Part shown: one piece after another, positions 56,492 to 64,000 of the stretch
Layout of the letters: each line of letters starts with the position of its first letter
How positions within the stretch are numbered: the first letter of the stretch is position 1
Assembly (NCBI GenBank): GCA_030407315.1
Contig: JALQPE010002781.1
Span: 1 to 64,000 of the forward strand
From: Asparagopsis taxiformis
Lineage: Eukaryota; Rhodophyta; Florideophyceae; Bonnemaisoniales; Bonnemaisoniaceae
Direction: 5' to 3'
Length of the DNA: 64,000 nucleotides
Program-made: the position numbers and the translations under genes
Notes under the pieces: model-generated
What the model was told of the DNA's origin: nothing
The model's database searches: none
The model's input: only the letters and a program-made list of their open reading frames with translations

Positions 56492-57871
56492 ATGGGAAGA
56501 CCAACCACGGCCACATCACCTTGTCAAAGAGGCAGTACCGCCTGTTACGGAGTACAATTCACCCTCTTTCTAACAATACTCTGCTCACTCTACATCCACC
56601 AAAACCGTCTAGCAATCGGCGCCTTATACTCTGCCAGTTCCAACCGCGATCATTTCCTCAATTCGCTTAAACCGTTCTCCGCGCATTCCAGCGCAGACAC
56701 GCCACTCTCCACTTCTGAAGACACGCATCTGTCAGTCAGCGAGAACGATGCATTGCGCTATCTCACATCCGACTATCTGCCATTTCACAAAGCGAATCGA
56801 GCGCGCGGTAAGCGACTTGTTTTCACGCCGCACGTGACCGGCATGGGTGATAGATTCACCGTGCTTTTATTCGCCTATTGGTCTGCCGTGGTTTCACGGC
56901 GTGTTTTTCTGTTACATTGGCATGATACTTCACCATTGCAGGAATTCCTTGTGGAAGCTGATGGGGATACGTCGTTGTTTTACAACGAGAGCTCGGATGT
57001 GCCGCGTTTGACTGTACCGCACGATGAACGCCAGTCCGATGTGGCGTTTTTGGGAAACTCGATACAGGATGTGCGTCGATATGCGCGCATATTCGTCTCG
57101 GATGTGCACACAGTTCATTTGTATACGAATAAGATTCTGACGAAAATACCGGAGGAAATGGTGGAAACGATTGGAGGTACCAATGTGACTTTGTTTGATC
57201 TATGGGCAATGCTTCATAATGACAATTTCAAACGAGCAGTTTTCCACCATGTTCTGCGTCTCAGCGACAAGATGCGGAAACATCATGTTGAAATATCAAA
57301 GAAATTGGGCTTGAAAGCTCCAGGACTTGTCTCTGAAAACAGACGTTTGACCTCATTGTTCGGAAGGATTCGGCGTCGTCGTCGACCGTACATCGCGGTG
57401 CACGCAAGACTAGGCGGTGGGGTGGGTGAGACATCAATTCGATTTGAAGGAATACTATCACAGAAAAAAACAGCGGCCAATTGTTTGGCATCACGTGCGA
57501 TGCGTCTATCGTACATGTCAGGAGAGCCGCCACTGCCTATATTTCTCGCGACGGACACACCGGACTTTCGGGAGATATTTGAACAGGTTGTCAGAACGGC
57601 GAGTCACGGGCGTGTGGATGTGGTGTACGGGAATTGGAGTGTGATACATCTGAAACATTTGATGGAGTTCGATGAAATGCCAGATGGGGCGAAGAAAGAT
57701 GATGGACGGTTGAAATTGCTGGGTACTCGCATTGATTTATTGCTATTGGGCCATGCGGAACATATCGTTTCTCTCTACAGCACATTCCCCCGGCTGGCGT
57801 TGTGGCTTGGCAGCGCTCATACGCTGACTGAATTGCGGAATGACGTGTGTTTGGAGGAGGATGGTTGGTGA
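56492..57871 (+). CDS. Fucosyltransferase-like type II membrane glycosyltransferase
   Basis: 459 residues. Membrane anchor at about 21-38 (VQFTLFLTILCSLYI). Donor-binding entry motif VTGMGDRFTVLLFAYWSAVV (about 115-134), followed by SRRVFLLHW, resembles the G-x-G-(D/N)-R...A...A...R(V/Y) signature of the alpha-fucosyltransferase superfamily (GT37/GT23/NodZ type). A basic loop then leads to YIAVHARLGGGVGE (about 300-313), like the conserved H-x-R region. Late DLLLLGHAEHIVSLYSTFPR (415-434) matches the D-L-L-L...S...S-x-F-x-R end motif. Fold GT-B; substrate probably GDP-fucose or a related nucleotide sugar. Assignment rests on motifs only; acceptor unknown. Probably a Golgi partner of the sulfotransferases nearby. 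Confidence 0.65.
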   Translation: MGRPTTATSPCQRGSTACYGVQFTLFLTILCSLYIHQNRLAIGALYSASSNRDHFLNSLKPFSAHSSADTPLSTSEDTHLSVSENDALRYLTSDYLPFHKANRARGKRLVFTPHVTGMGDRFTVLLFAYWSAVVSRRVFLLHWHDTSPLQEFLVEADGDTSLFYNESSDVPRLTVPHDERQSDVAFLGNSIQDVRRYARIFVSDVHTVHLYTNKILTKIPEEMVETIGGTNVTLFDLWAMLHNDNFKRAVFHHVLRLSDKMRKHHVEISKKLGLKAPGLVSENRRLTSLFGRIRRRRRPYIAVHARLGGGVGETSIRFEGILSQKKTAANCLASRAMRLSYMSGEPPLPIFLATDTPDFREIFEQVVRTASHGRVDVVYGNWSVIHLKHLMEFDEMPDGAKKDDGRLKLLGTRIDLLLLGHAEHIVSLYSTFPRLALWLGSAHTLTELRNDVCLEEDGW

Positions 57872-58976
57872 GCATACGCCTGAATTGGAATGGATTTGTG
57901 ATGTTTGTTTGTCAGTAAATTGCGTGATTGAAAGATGTCGATCTCTTCCAACGTGAATGAATAGTTTTCAAGATATGGTAGCCAACAAGGCTGTTTTCTT
58001 ACACGCCCGTCTTGTTTTGGATGCACCTTTTGATTAAGTGGGCGGTAGAGGTATCAAAATAGCGGGTAGCTCCAAATTGGATCGCTACCTTCGGCAAAGA
58101 AACAGATGGACTCGAGAAACTTACAGTAGAACCAGTCACCTGAACGGGCCCAGGCCCTGATGTCAGACTGACACCATGGCCCGGTGATTTTCAGATATCA
58201 ATTGAGGGCATGCTCGATTGTAACGACAAGAGCTGTGACTGTTTTGAAAGCAAAGCCGCACTCCAACCAGCAGTTTTGATCGTTGTCTTGCTCCCATGAC
58301 AACCTCACAATATTACAGGATCTGTTTGCATAAGCCACACGTCTTCACGAATTTACCGATGACGCCATCCAATTTCGGGTTGCGCAAGATCCACCAATTT
58401 TCATTGATTTTAAGCAGCATGTTCCGATGTGTGAGTTTTTAGGATGGACAAAATCAGGTCAAGACGGAGTACAAGTGATTTGTCGATTTGCGAGTTTAGA
58501 ATGGTCGAGGACTTGGACACGAAGTGTCTCAAAGACGCGGAGGAATTGAAATACGGAAAAGTTAACGAAAAGTGCTGCACGATACATGATACATGGAGTG
58601 TGCGAAATTGATTGGGCATCCGGGAAAACCCCCCCACCACGTGGAGGTAGTGTCGCTATCATAGCGAGACAGTACAAATGTTCATGTAATGCAATTCTCG
58701 TACGCAATTCGATGGGCGGCTCGCGACCCACCGCCACCTGGCACCACGTCTCCTTTCCGGCACCAATCATATCCTCATTTCCCATATCGACAATTCGTCT
58801 CAGACGATTTGTCTGTAAACGATGTCAGATCTTGCTCTGTACATCACATGATGCCCAACCATGAGAGCTGCATCCATCCAAGGCCTGCAGGTCCCATATC
58901 GCCTGGCCATGCAATCCCATTTAGTCTCAGCGCCCATTTCAATCGCCCATCACACCTTCCGCGACCACTCGCAACC
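57872..58976. other. Intergenic region
   Basis: No gene recognised in 1.1 kb. The reading frame of the next gene is open back to 58689, but that part starts inside non-homologous sequence and the ATG at 58977 opens a good signal peptide. Confidence 0.5.
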
Positions 58977-59801
58977 ATGCAACGATCACTGACATCTCTC
59001 CTGTTCATTCTAACTCTCTGCAAACTATCGCTCGCGCAAGATGACGATTCCGAAACCGAAGGCTCATTACAGTCACAATTTCCAACGATGACGTCAACAC
59101 CTATGCCGTTCTTTGAAGAACTGACACCAACTCCAACCTCTGCTCCATTACAGACGCCCGATCCTCGCTTCGCAGCCACCTGCACCCGCATCAGGATTCC
59201 GCCCAAACTCTGCTCTGCCTGTCCGCTTCGCCCCTTCTCCCGCACGGGAGCATTTCAGGATGCCAACCAAATTCATGATATCAACGTCCCGGAATGTCGC
59301 GAGCAGATAGAAGAGTATGCACGGATAAATCGCTGTGATAAGATACGTCGTGAACAGGTTGCCAATTATGAAGATCCAAAGAATCAGATTCGAATCGGTT
59401 TCTTCATGTATGCCGTATGTGAACAATGCTGCGATTGTATTCCGCAGGGGAGACGCGCGCCGCAGTATCGCGCTCTTGTTCGAAATGGTCGAAGATTACT
59501 ATCCGTTCGACGTGGTAATTGTCCCGCGCACGCAGCGTATGATGTGTGCAGGATTTGGCCGAATGTTCGTTATCTTGTCAGACCCCAGGATACGAAGAGG
59601 AGACGACCTGTGAAGGTGTGTCCGTTGTTGAGAGAATGGCTGGACAGTCCAGATAGTCGTGGCTGGCTGCGCAATCCTCGCGCGAGAATGGATCCGAGGA
59701 TTCGCAGGTTTTTGAAAAACTTTGTGGATGTTGCTGAATGTAGAAATAGAGATACGTGGAGACGTTGTGCCAGACTCGAAGCTGCTCAAGGTTTGATCTA
59801 A
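58977..59801 (+). CDS. Secreted cysteine-rich basic protein
   Basis: 274 residues from the ATG at 58977, chosen because a clean signal peptide follows (MQRSLTSLLFILTLCKLSLA, cut near residue 20). A Thr/Pro-rich linker with TPMPFFEELTPTPTSAP precedes a cysteine-rich domain: LCSACPLRPFSRTG, NRCDKIRRE, then the tight cluster AVCEQCCDCIPQG and GNCPAHAAYDVCRIW. The C-terminal third is very basic. No known family recognised; it should be extracellular or wall-bound. Stop TAA. Confidence 0.7.
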   Translation: MQRSLTSLLFILTLCKLSLAQDDDSETEGSLQSQFPTMTSTPMPFFEELTPTPTSAPLQTPDPRFAATCTRIRIPPKLCSACPLRPFSRTGAFQDANQIHDINVPECREQIEEYARINRCDKIRREQVANYEDPKNQIRIGFFMYAVCEQCCDCIPQGRRAPQYRALVRNGRRLLSVRRGNCPAHAAYDVCRIWPNVRYLVRPQDTKRRRPVKVCPLLREWLDSPDSRGWLRNPRARMDPRIRRFLKNFVDVAECRNRDTWRRCARLEAAQGLI

Positions 59802-59989
59802 CATTTGTGAACAGTAAGTATAGATAGTATGTTGTCGCTTTCATTGTGGGCTCGAACAATGAAGATTTGGGGATTGGTGATGCGGTGCTCCAGTTATTCC
59901 GACCTTCCCAGGCTGCGTCTCGAAGGTGTGTGACAACTCTTCATATTGCAAATCTAAAATGCTGTAGCATCCAACATTTTGTCTTTGTA

Positions 59990-59998
59990 TTGAATAAA
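59990..59998 (+). terminator. Possible polyadenylation signal
   Basis: TGAATAAAT about 190 bp after the stop of the gene ending at 59801 and before the tRNA. Position only. Confidence 0.3.
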
Positions 59999-60035
59999 TA
60001 ACCTGATGGGCTTCTATTGCACCAATAGCAGATCG

Positions 60036-60109
60036 GCCTCCATAGCTCAGTTGGTTAGAGCATGGTGCTAATAACGCCAGGGTCGCAGGTTCGAGCCCTG
60101 CTGGGGGTA
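60036..60109 (+). tRNA. tRNA-Ile (anticodon AAU)
   Basis: 74 bases. Acceptor stem GCCTCCA/TGGGGGT with two G-U pairs, D arm GCTC...GAGC, anticodon arm TGGTG CTAATAA CGCCA with AAT at 34-36, T arm GCAGG TTCGAGC CCTGC, discriminator A. No intron. A T5 Pol III terminator lies at 60112-60116. Confidence 0.97.
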
Positions 60110-60425
60110 AATTTTTACCATTGCCTACAATTCAATTTGCGAGTTTCATTTATGTTTAAGTTCACCTGGATCGTAGAACTGATATTCTCTCTGTGCTTCC
60201 CTAGTATTTATGTTGCCCACCTACCGGAAAAATAGCTGTAGTCCGCTGAACAAATCTCTTTCTTCGAGCACGAACTCAATTTGTAGTTCTCCCCCAATTT
60301 CCGCAATGCAGGTTTGTGCCATGCGCACTGCCAATTCCCATGGCTTAGTGATCGCCCATTGAAGTTCACGCAGTTGATACCTGGTGCCGATCTGTCAAAT
60401 TGAAATGTCCCCCGCTGGAAAAATT

Positions 60426-60499
60426 TACCCCCAGCAGGGCTCGAACCTGCGACCCTGGCGTTATTAGCACCATGCTCTAACCAACTGAGCTATGGAGGC
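60426..60499 (-). tRNA. tRNA-Ile (anticodon AAU), second copy
   Basis: Identical to the copy at 60036-60109 but on the other strand, tail to tail, 316 bp apart. The T5 terminator is on the minus strand just below 60426. Similarity outside the genes is limited to the few bases of the terminators. Confidence 0.97.
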
Positions 60500-61243
60500 T
60501 CGTAACTTCTTGGACAGTCACTGGTTTTCAATATGTGTTAATAATATTTTACCGTAATTATCTTGACCATTCCTGCCGAACGTGTAGAGCCTCAACAGCA
60601 GAGGCAATGTACCATACCCAAGGTCTGAACTCGGCATCCATCCCCTAAAGGATGAGAACCCTAATAATATGAAGACTTACGAAAGGTTCGCATGGGTATC
60701 CCAATGGTCATCGATAGCATTTCACCACATTATATTTCACCTATGAACGATAAGCCGGCCGTATGGTTCGGCTCGAATTCTGCCTTATTCCGAGGATATG
60801 TGAGTTTTGAGCAACGCAAATGTGCTGACGATGTCTGGAAAAGGGCCACACCTGAGCAGAAGGAACGGTTTGGGTTTTTCAACAGCAACAGAATATACAG
60901 TTCGATTCGATCGTCCCAGTAGAATCTATGCGCTGGCAACGCTGACAACGACGCCAACAGGACTGTTTTGTCACAGCTGTTCACTGTATCACTCGTGCAT
61001 TGACATGAACGCCAATCACGAAAGCCATGACAATCGAGTCGTACGTGATTGATAAAAATAAAAAACTTTGGTCTTTTACCTTGTCCGAATTGCACGTATC
61101 GTGTGACTTTTGGAACGCTGTGTACGCGCTGGGAGCACATACTCTGAAGTATTAAATAGGCATATGAAGCTTCATTCGACAGCGACTAACATGCTGATAG
61201 GCACAAGCTGCTATATCATTTTGAAGAGGCGATACACAGGCAG
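60500..61243. other. Intergenic region with a weak ORF
   Basis: ORF 60692-60922 (76 residues, starting GIPMVIDSISPHYISP) reads like a piece of protein and could be a fragment of a GT1/GT28-type gene (an A-L-G-I-P-like turn), but support is poor. Nothing else seen. Confidence 0.3.
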
Positions 61244-61472
61244 ATGCACAACGGATACAACAACACAGGAAATTCGTCACAGGACATGAAGACGGCTCTT
61301 ATCCTAGCAACGGGCTCACGTGGCGATACAGAGCCATTCTTCGCATTATCGCGGGAAATGGTCGAGACTGGTCTGTTCGACAGTGTGCATATATGTCTCC
61401 AAGCAACATACGTCCCGTTCTTTCCTTACGATGATCGAATTCACGCCCACACTCTACCATATGATTTTAATT
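61244..61472 (+). pseudogene. N-terminus of a GT28/UGT-like glycosyltransferase, cut by copia C
   Basis: From ATG 61244 (or 61286): KTALILATGSRGDTEPFFAL, followed by SREMVETGLFDSVHICLQATY, matches the N-terminal Rossmann start of sterol-glucosyltransferase/UGT-like enzymes (A-x-G-x-RGD-x-x-P-x-x-A-L). The frame runs into the copia C LTR at 61473 and stops nine bases inside it. The rest of the gene should lie beyond the element, outside the window. Confidence 0.6.
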
Positions 61473-62095
61473 TGTGCAATAGCTGATCGATCTAGATGTA
61501 TTGCATGCGCAATAGCTGGTCGATCCAGATGTGCTGCAATCTGGATATTGGCTTACTGCTATCCAGACGAACAGATTGATGCAGCAGCAGCAAGTGATGG
61601 AGGCCAATGATTGGCCGAGCACATACAGTGGAAATAGAGCCATCACAGCGAAAGTGTATCGAATGATCGATATATGCTATTATATAGCAGCACTGCATTA
61701 CGTAAGACTGTATTATTAATTATGATACAGAGGCATCCTCATTGGATGAAGACATGGATCTTCAGCTTGAGGATAGAGCAAAGTGATGTATTCCATGATG
61801 GAAGCATCACAGCTACAGGTTCACTCTGATAGAGAGCTTCCACTAGTACGATGACTAGGTTAGGGTTAGAGTGGAACCTGTTGTTTGTTGGCACTTTAGA
61901 AGTACCTGCAGCGTGCGGCATCTGCCTATAAATAGTGCGACAAGATGTCGTGCAAGGGGAGGAGAGGGCAAGCAAGAAGCAACGAGCAAACCCAAGCATC
62001 TCCAGAAACCCGGCCTTTGTGGCTTCCTGTTATCGCCTCTAGTATTTCTCTCTATTCCTTGGGTGTCCATGTCGACAAAGCCATTTTATTCCACA
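61473..62095 (+). repeat. Copia C 5' LTR, 623 bp
   Basis: TGTGCAATAGC to TTCCACA, same ends as the solo LTR with its TTCAG duplication. TATAAATA at about 61926 may be its TATA box. Confidence 0.93.
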
Positions 62096-62109
62096 GTTAT
62101 GGGCCCAGG
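62096..62109 (+). promoter_or_regulatory. Copia C primer binding site (half-tRNA type)
   Basis: GTTATGGGCCCAGG directly after the LTR, complementary to the initiator tRNA-Met anticodon arm. An ATG at 62099 lies inside it and starts the Gag frame. Confidence 0.87.
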
Positions 62110-63332
62110 AGGCATGGCCCCGAAGAAAGCGCTTGAGGAAATGAACGCAAAGCCCATCACTACAGGATCCACCCCCGCTTCGTCCCGGTCAAGATCGCCA
62201 GAAATGGCGAAGAGATGTCAACTCTTGGATGGCCTATATCACCAGGCGAGCATCTGTTGGTGAGAAAAAGTCACTTGCAACCCAGGCAACGCTGTGTTAC
62301 GAGCTGTACAATGCCTTGGACGCAAGTTATCAGAGTGTAATCGATCATGCTAAAATCAACAAGTCAATTTCATTTGATGTTGAGCCGCACCAACAGGAAG
62401 AAGCAGTGCTGAAGATTGTATCGCTAATTGGCGCTGATACATCACTGGAAATTATCGATCGAGCCCTGAATGCTTACAAGAATGTATATATGTGTATAAG
62501 ATCCAACTCAGAACAGCCTTCCGAATTTGCAACTCGTTTTCGGGGGCTTGTTTCACAGTATATGTCACTTATTGGTATCAGTGTCACTGAGACAGAGTCA
62601 CAGCTCATGGCAATGATAATGTTGCAGAATTCTCGTCTGCCACATGACACTCAAAACGCAGTGAAGTTATTACTTGTCACTCAAGTGCAGCAGAAAAGAG
62701 CTTCAAAGATAACTAAGGCAGTGAAGCTATCTGTGCATGATACAGAGAATCTCAAGAATTACGTACGAGACGCAAGTGACATATACGGCAAAGCAGACAG
62801 CATAGAAGTTCCAGGCAATAATGGACAGAGTGAACAACGTAGGACGTTGTCTGAAGCAGATCTGTCTAGATTAATTGACATTGCGACAAACATGACGCAT
62901 TTGTTGCAATGTGTCACTCGTGAAGGGGACTCTGGCCATGATATATACGTTGATGATGTATTTAACGCACTGCAGTCCTTGGATTCCGATCCATCGCATC
63001 AAAAACATCACAACAGCACTTCGAAGAGGCCCAGTGGAGATGATTTTCATGCCGCCGTTCAAAAGGCGACAATGATGGCTATTCAAAATCAAAGAGAATC
63101 CTCTATTGGAGCACTAACTATGCAACCGCGACGTCAGTCGACAAAACTGACAGAAAGAAAGATGAACAGTCGATGTCATCGCTGTAAGCGTAAAGGACAT
63201 TGGAAGGGAGACGCAGAATGCCCCATGACAAAGCGTCGTAAAATAAGCAGTGTCTCTCCTAAAGACGGAGAGGCTGGTGAGGCCATTGAAAAGCCTGCGG
63301 AAAATGAAGACAGACTACATTTTCAGAAGTAG
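62099..63332 (+). CDS. gag: Copia C Gag, one frame break near 62213
   Basis: ATG inside the PBS opens a Ser/Pro-rich N-terminus (MGPGGMAPKKALEEMNAK). Near 62213 the frame must move by one base to join SWMAYITRRASVGEKKSLAT and the main Gag body: helical, with YELYNALDASYQ, then FATRFRGLVSQYMSLIGI. The C-terminal zinc knuckle CHRCKRKGHWKGDAEC is a full CX2CX4HX5C-type motif. Ends at TAG 63330-63332, overlapped by a hairpin; protease follows in the -1 frame. Confidence 0.8.
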
Positions 63333-63356
63333 GGTCAGATGAGCTCCGATCTGACC
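63326..63356 (+). repeat. Hairpin over the Gag stop codon of copia C
   Basis: TAGGGTCAGAT at 63330-63340 pairs with its exact inverse at 63349-63359 region around an 8 base loop (GAGCTCCG). The TAG stop is the first three bases of the stem. Coordinates may be off by a few bases. Confidence 0.75.
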
Positions 63357-64000
63357 CTAACCCACTGTTAGACAGCGGAGCACCGCACAGCATCGGTGGC
63401 ACAGAAAGTGCTGCAGCACTTTGCAATGCTATTGGAATTCGGTTGATATTTAAACCTCCTAAAGAGCAATTCATGCATGGTTGGGGGCCGAATATGCTCG
63501 ATGCAAAACCAGTATATTGTTTATGGAGTCTGCCTGTCAGAGACATAGGCGGCATTACAGGGTACCTGCATTTCCACTTAGTTGCCGGTACCGAGCCGTT
63601 GTTGATCGGGGATGATGTGCTGAAATGTTCGATGACTGATAACATGTCTGATCGTCTGCATTTATTCCAACCAGATGGCACGCGTCTGACCTACCATACA
63701 TACTGCAGCCAGGGTGGGAATCGCCGACGCCTGTCAGTTGTACCGCCACCACAGGATTTTGAGCTTGAGTTGTCATCTGACATGCGTTCTTACATGTCTA
63801 GCCATATCAGATATCTCAATAAGCATGGTCCGATGAAGTTTGCACAGCGGTTACACAACTACTCACATGCGACAAGTGATGACATGAAGCGAATATGCAA
63901 GATGGCAAATATATTAGACAGACGTTTACAGAAATGCATTGACAATGTGCACTCCGCATGTCATGTATGTTGCCGTACCGGCCGACCGAAAACGTCAAGA
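63333..64000 (+). CDS. pol: Copia C protease and start of integrase (partial)
   Basis: In the -1 frame relative to Gag. Protease site PLLDSGAPHSIGG at about 63362, with the second motif TEPLLIGDDVLKC typical of copia proteases. Then the pre-integrase finger, with H residues (FAQRLHNYSHATSDD) and CHVCCRTGRPK at the window end. The protease looks intact; the rest is outside. Confidence 0.82.

Larger units (their letters stand above)
61473..64000 (+). mobile_element. Copia family C retrotransposon, 5' part
   Basis: 5' LTR, half-tRNA PBS, gag and protease, cut by the window end. Family shared with the solo LTR at 22820-23443. Expected upstream target sequence TAATT (61468-61472); the other copy is outside. 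Confidence 0.92.

Noticed and set aside
58141..58200. Half-tRNA primer site or hairpin RNA (GGGCCCAGGCCC near 58148)
   Set aside because: No LTR precedes it, and the match to the primer site is only the GGGCCCAG core.

Overview
The window is nuclear DNA of a eukaryote. About 47 kb is a nest of retrotransposons and DNA transposons. About 14 kb (roughly 46.5-61.4 kb) is a compact island of apparently intronless genes. The best guess is a florideophyte red alga. The reasons are intron-poor genes packed between LTR-element nests, a cluster of PAPS-dependent carbohydrate sulfotransferase-like genes with a fucosyltransferase-like gene (suited to sulfated wall galactans), and copia elements primed by an internal part of initiator tRNA. 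This placement is inference; no rRNA or organelle gene is present.

Layout of the transposon nest. (1) 134-12710: a GC-rich chromodomain Ty3 element (chromovirus) with truncated 5' LTR, gag, zinc-knuckle ORF, pol broken by two TAG codons, a 2.5 kb untranslated region with a ~350 bp direct repeat, and a large antisense ORF that starts 66 bp from the 3' LTR. (2) 12711-15089: minisatellite, hairpin repeat, a gag fragment and a pyrimidine-rich tract. (3) 15090-20431: copia family A with near-identical 392 bp LTRs and a perfect 5 bp target duplication, but dead enzymes; a Tudor-like domain lies between integrase and RT. (4) 20596-38335: a minus-strand chromodomain Ty3 element holding three insertions: a solo copia-C LTR (22820-23443), a 10.9 kb DNA transposon with CACTA termini, an SF1 helicase and two divergent gene blocks (25302-36247), and a 283 bp MITE (37162-37444). 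(5) 38507-45400: copia family B, carrying a solo chromovirus LTR (40582-41242) and a Tc1 element in its 3' LTR (43682-45240); its 5' LTR has a clean Tc1 excision footprint at the same site. (6) From 61473 to the end: 5' part of a copia family C element that cuts a glycosyltransferase-like gene.

Gene island. A three-repeat cysteine-rich secreted protein (frame broken once), three sulfotransferase paralogues (two forward, one convergent), a fucosyltransferase-like type II membrane protein, a second cysteine-rich secreted protein, two identical convergent tRNA-Ile(AAU) genes, and the N-terminal stub of a GT28/UGT-like gene. The sulfotransferases and the fucosyltransferase-like enzyme are probably Golgi enzymes that decorate extracellular polysaccharide. 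The two cysteine-rich proteins look secreted.

Several upstream starts of long open frames are not ATG codons; where the first plausible ATG lies inside, I give that. Comparisons between repeat copies were made by eye and are approximate.
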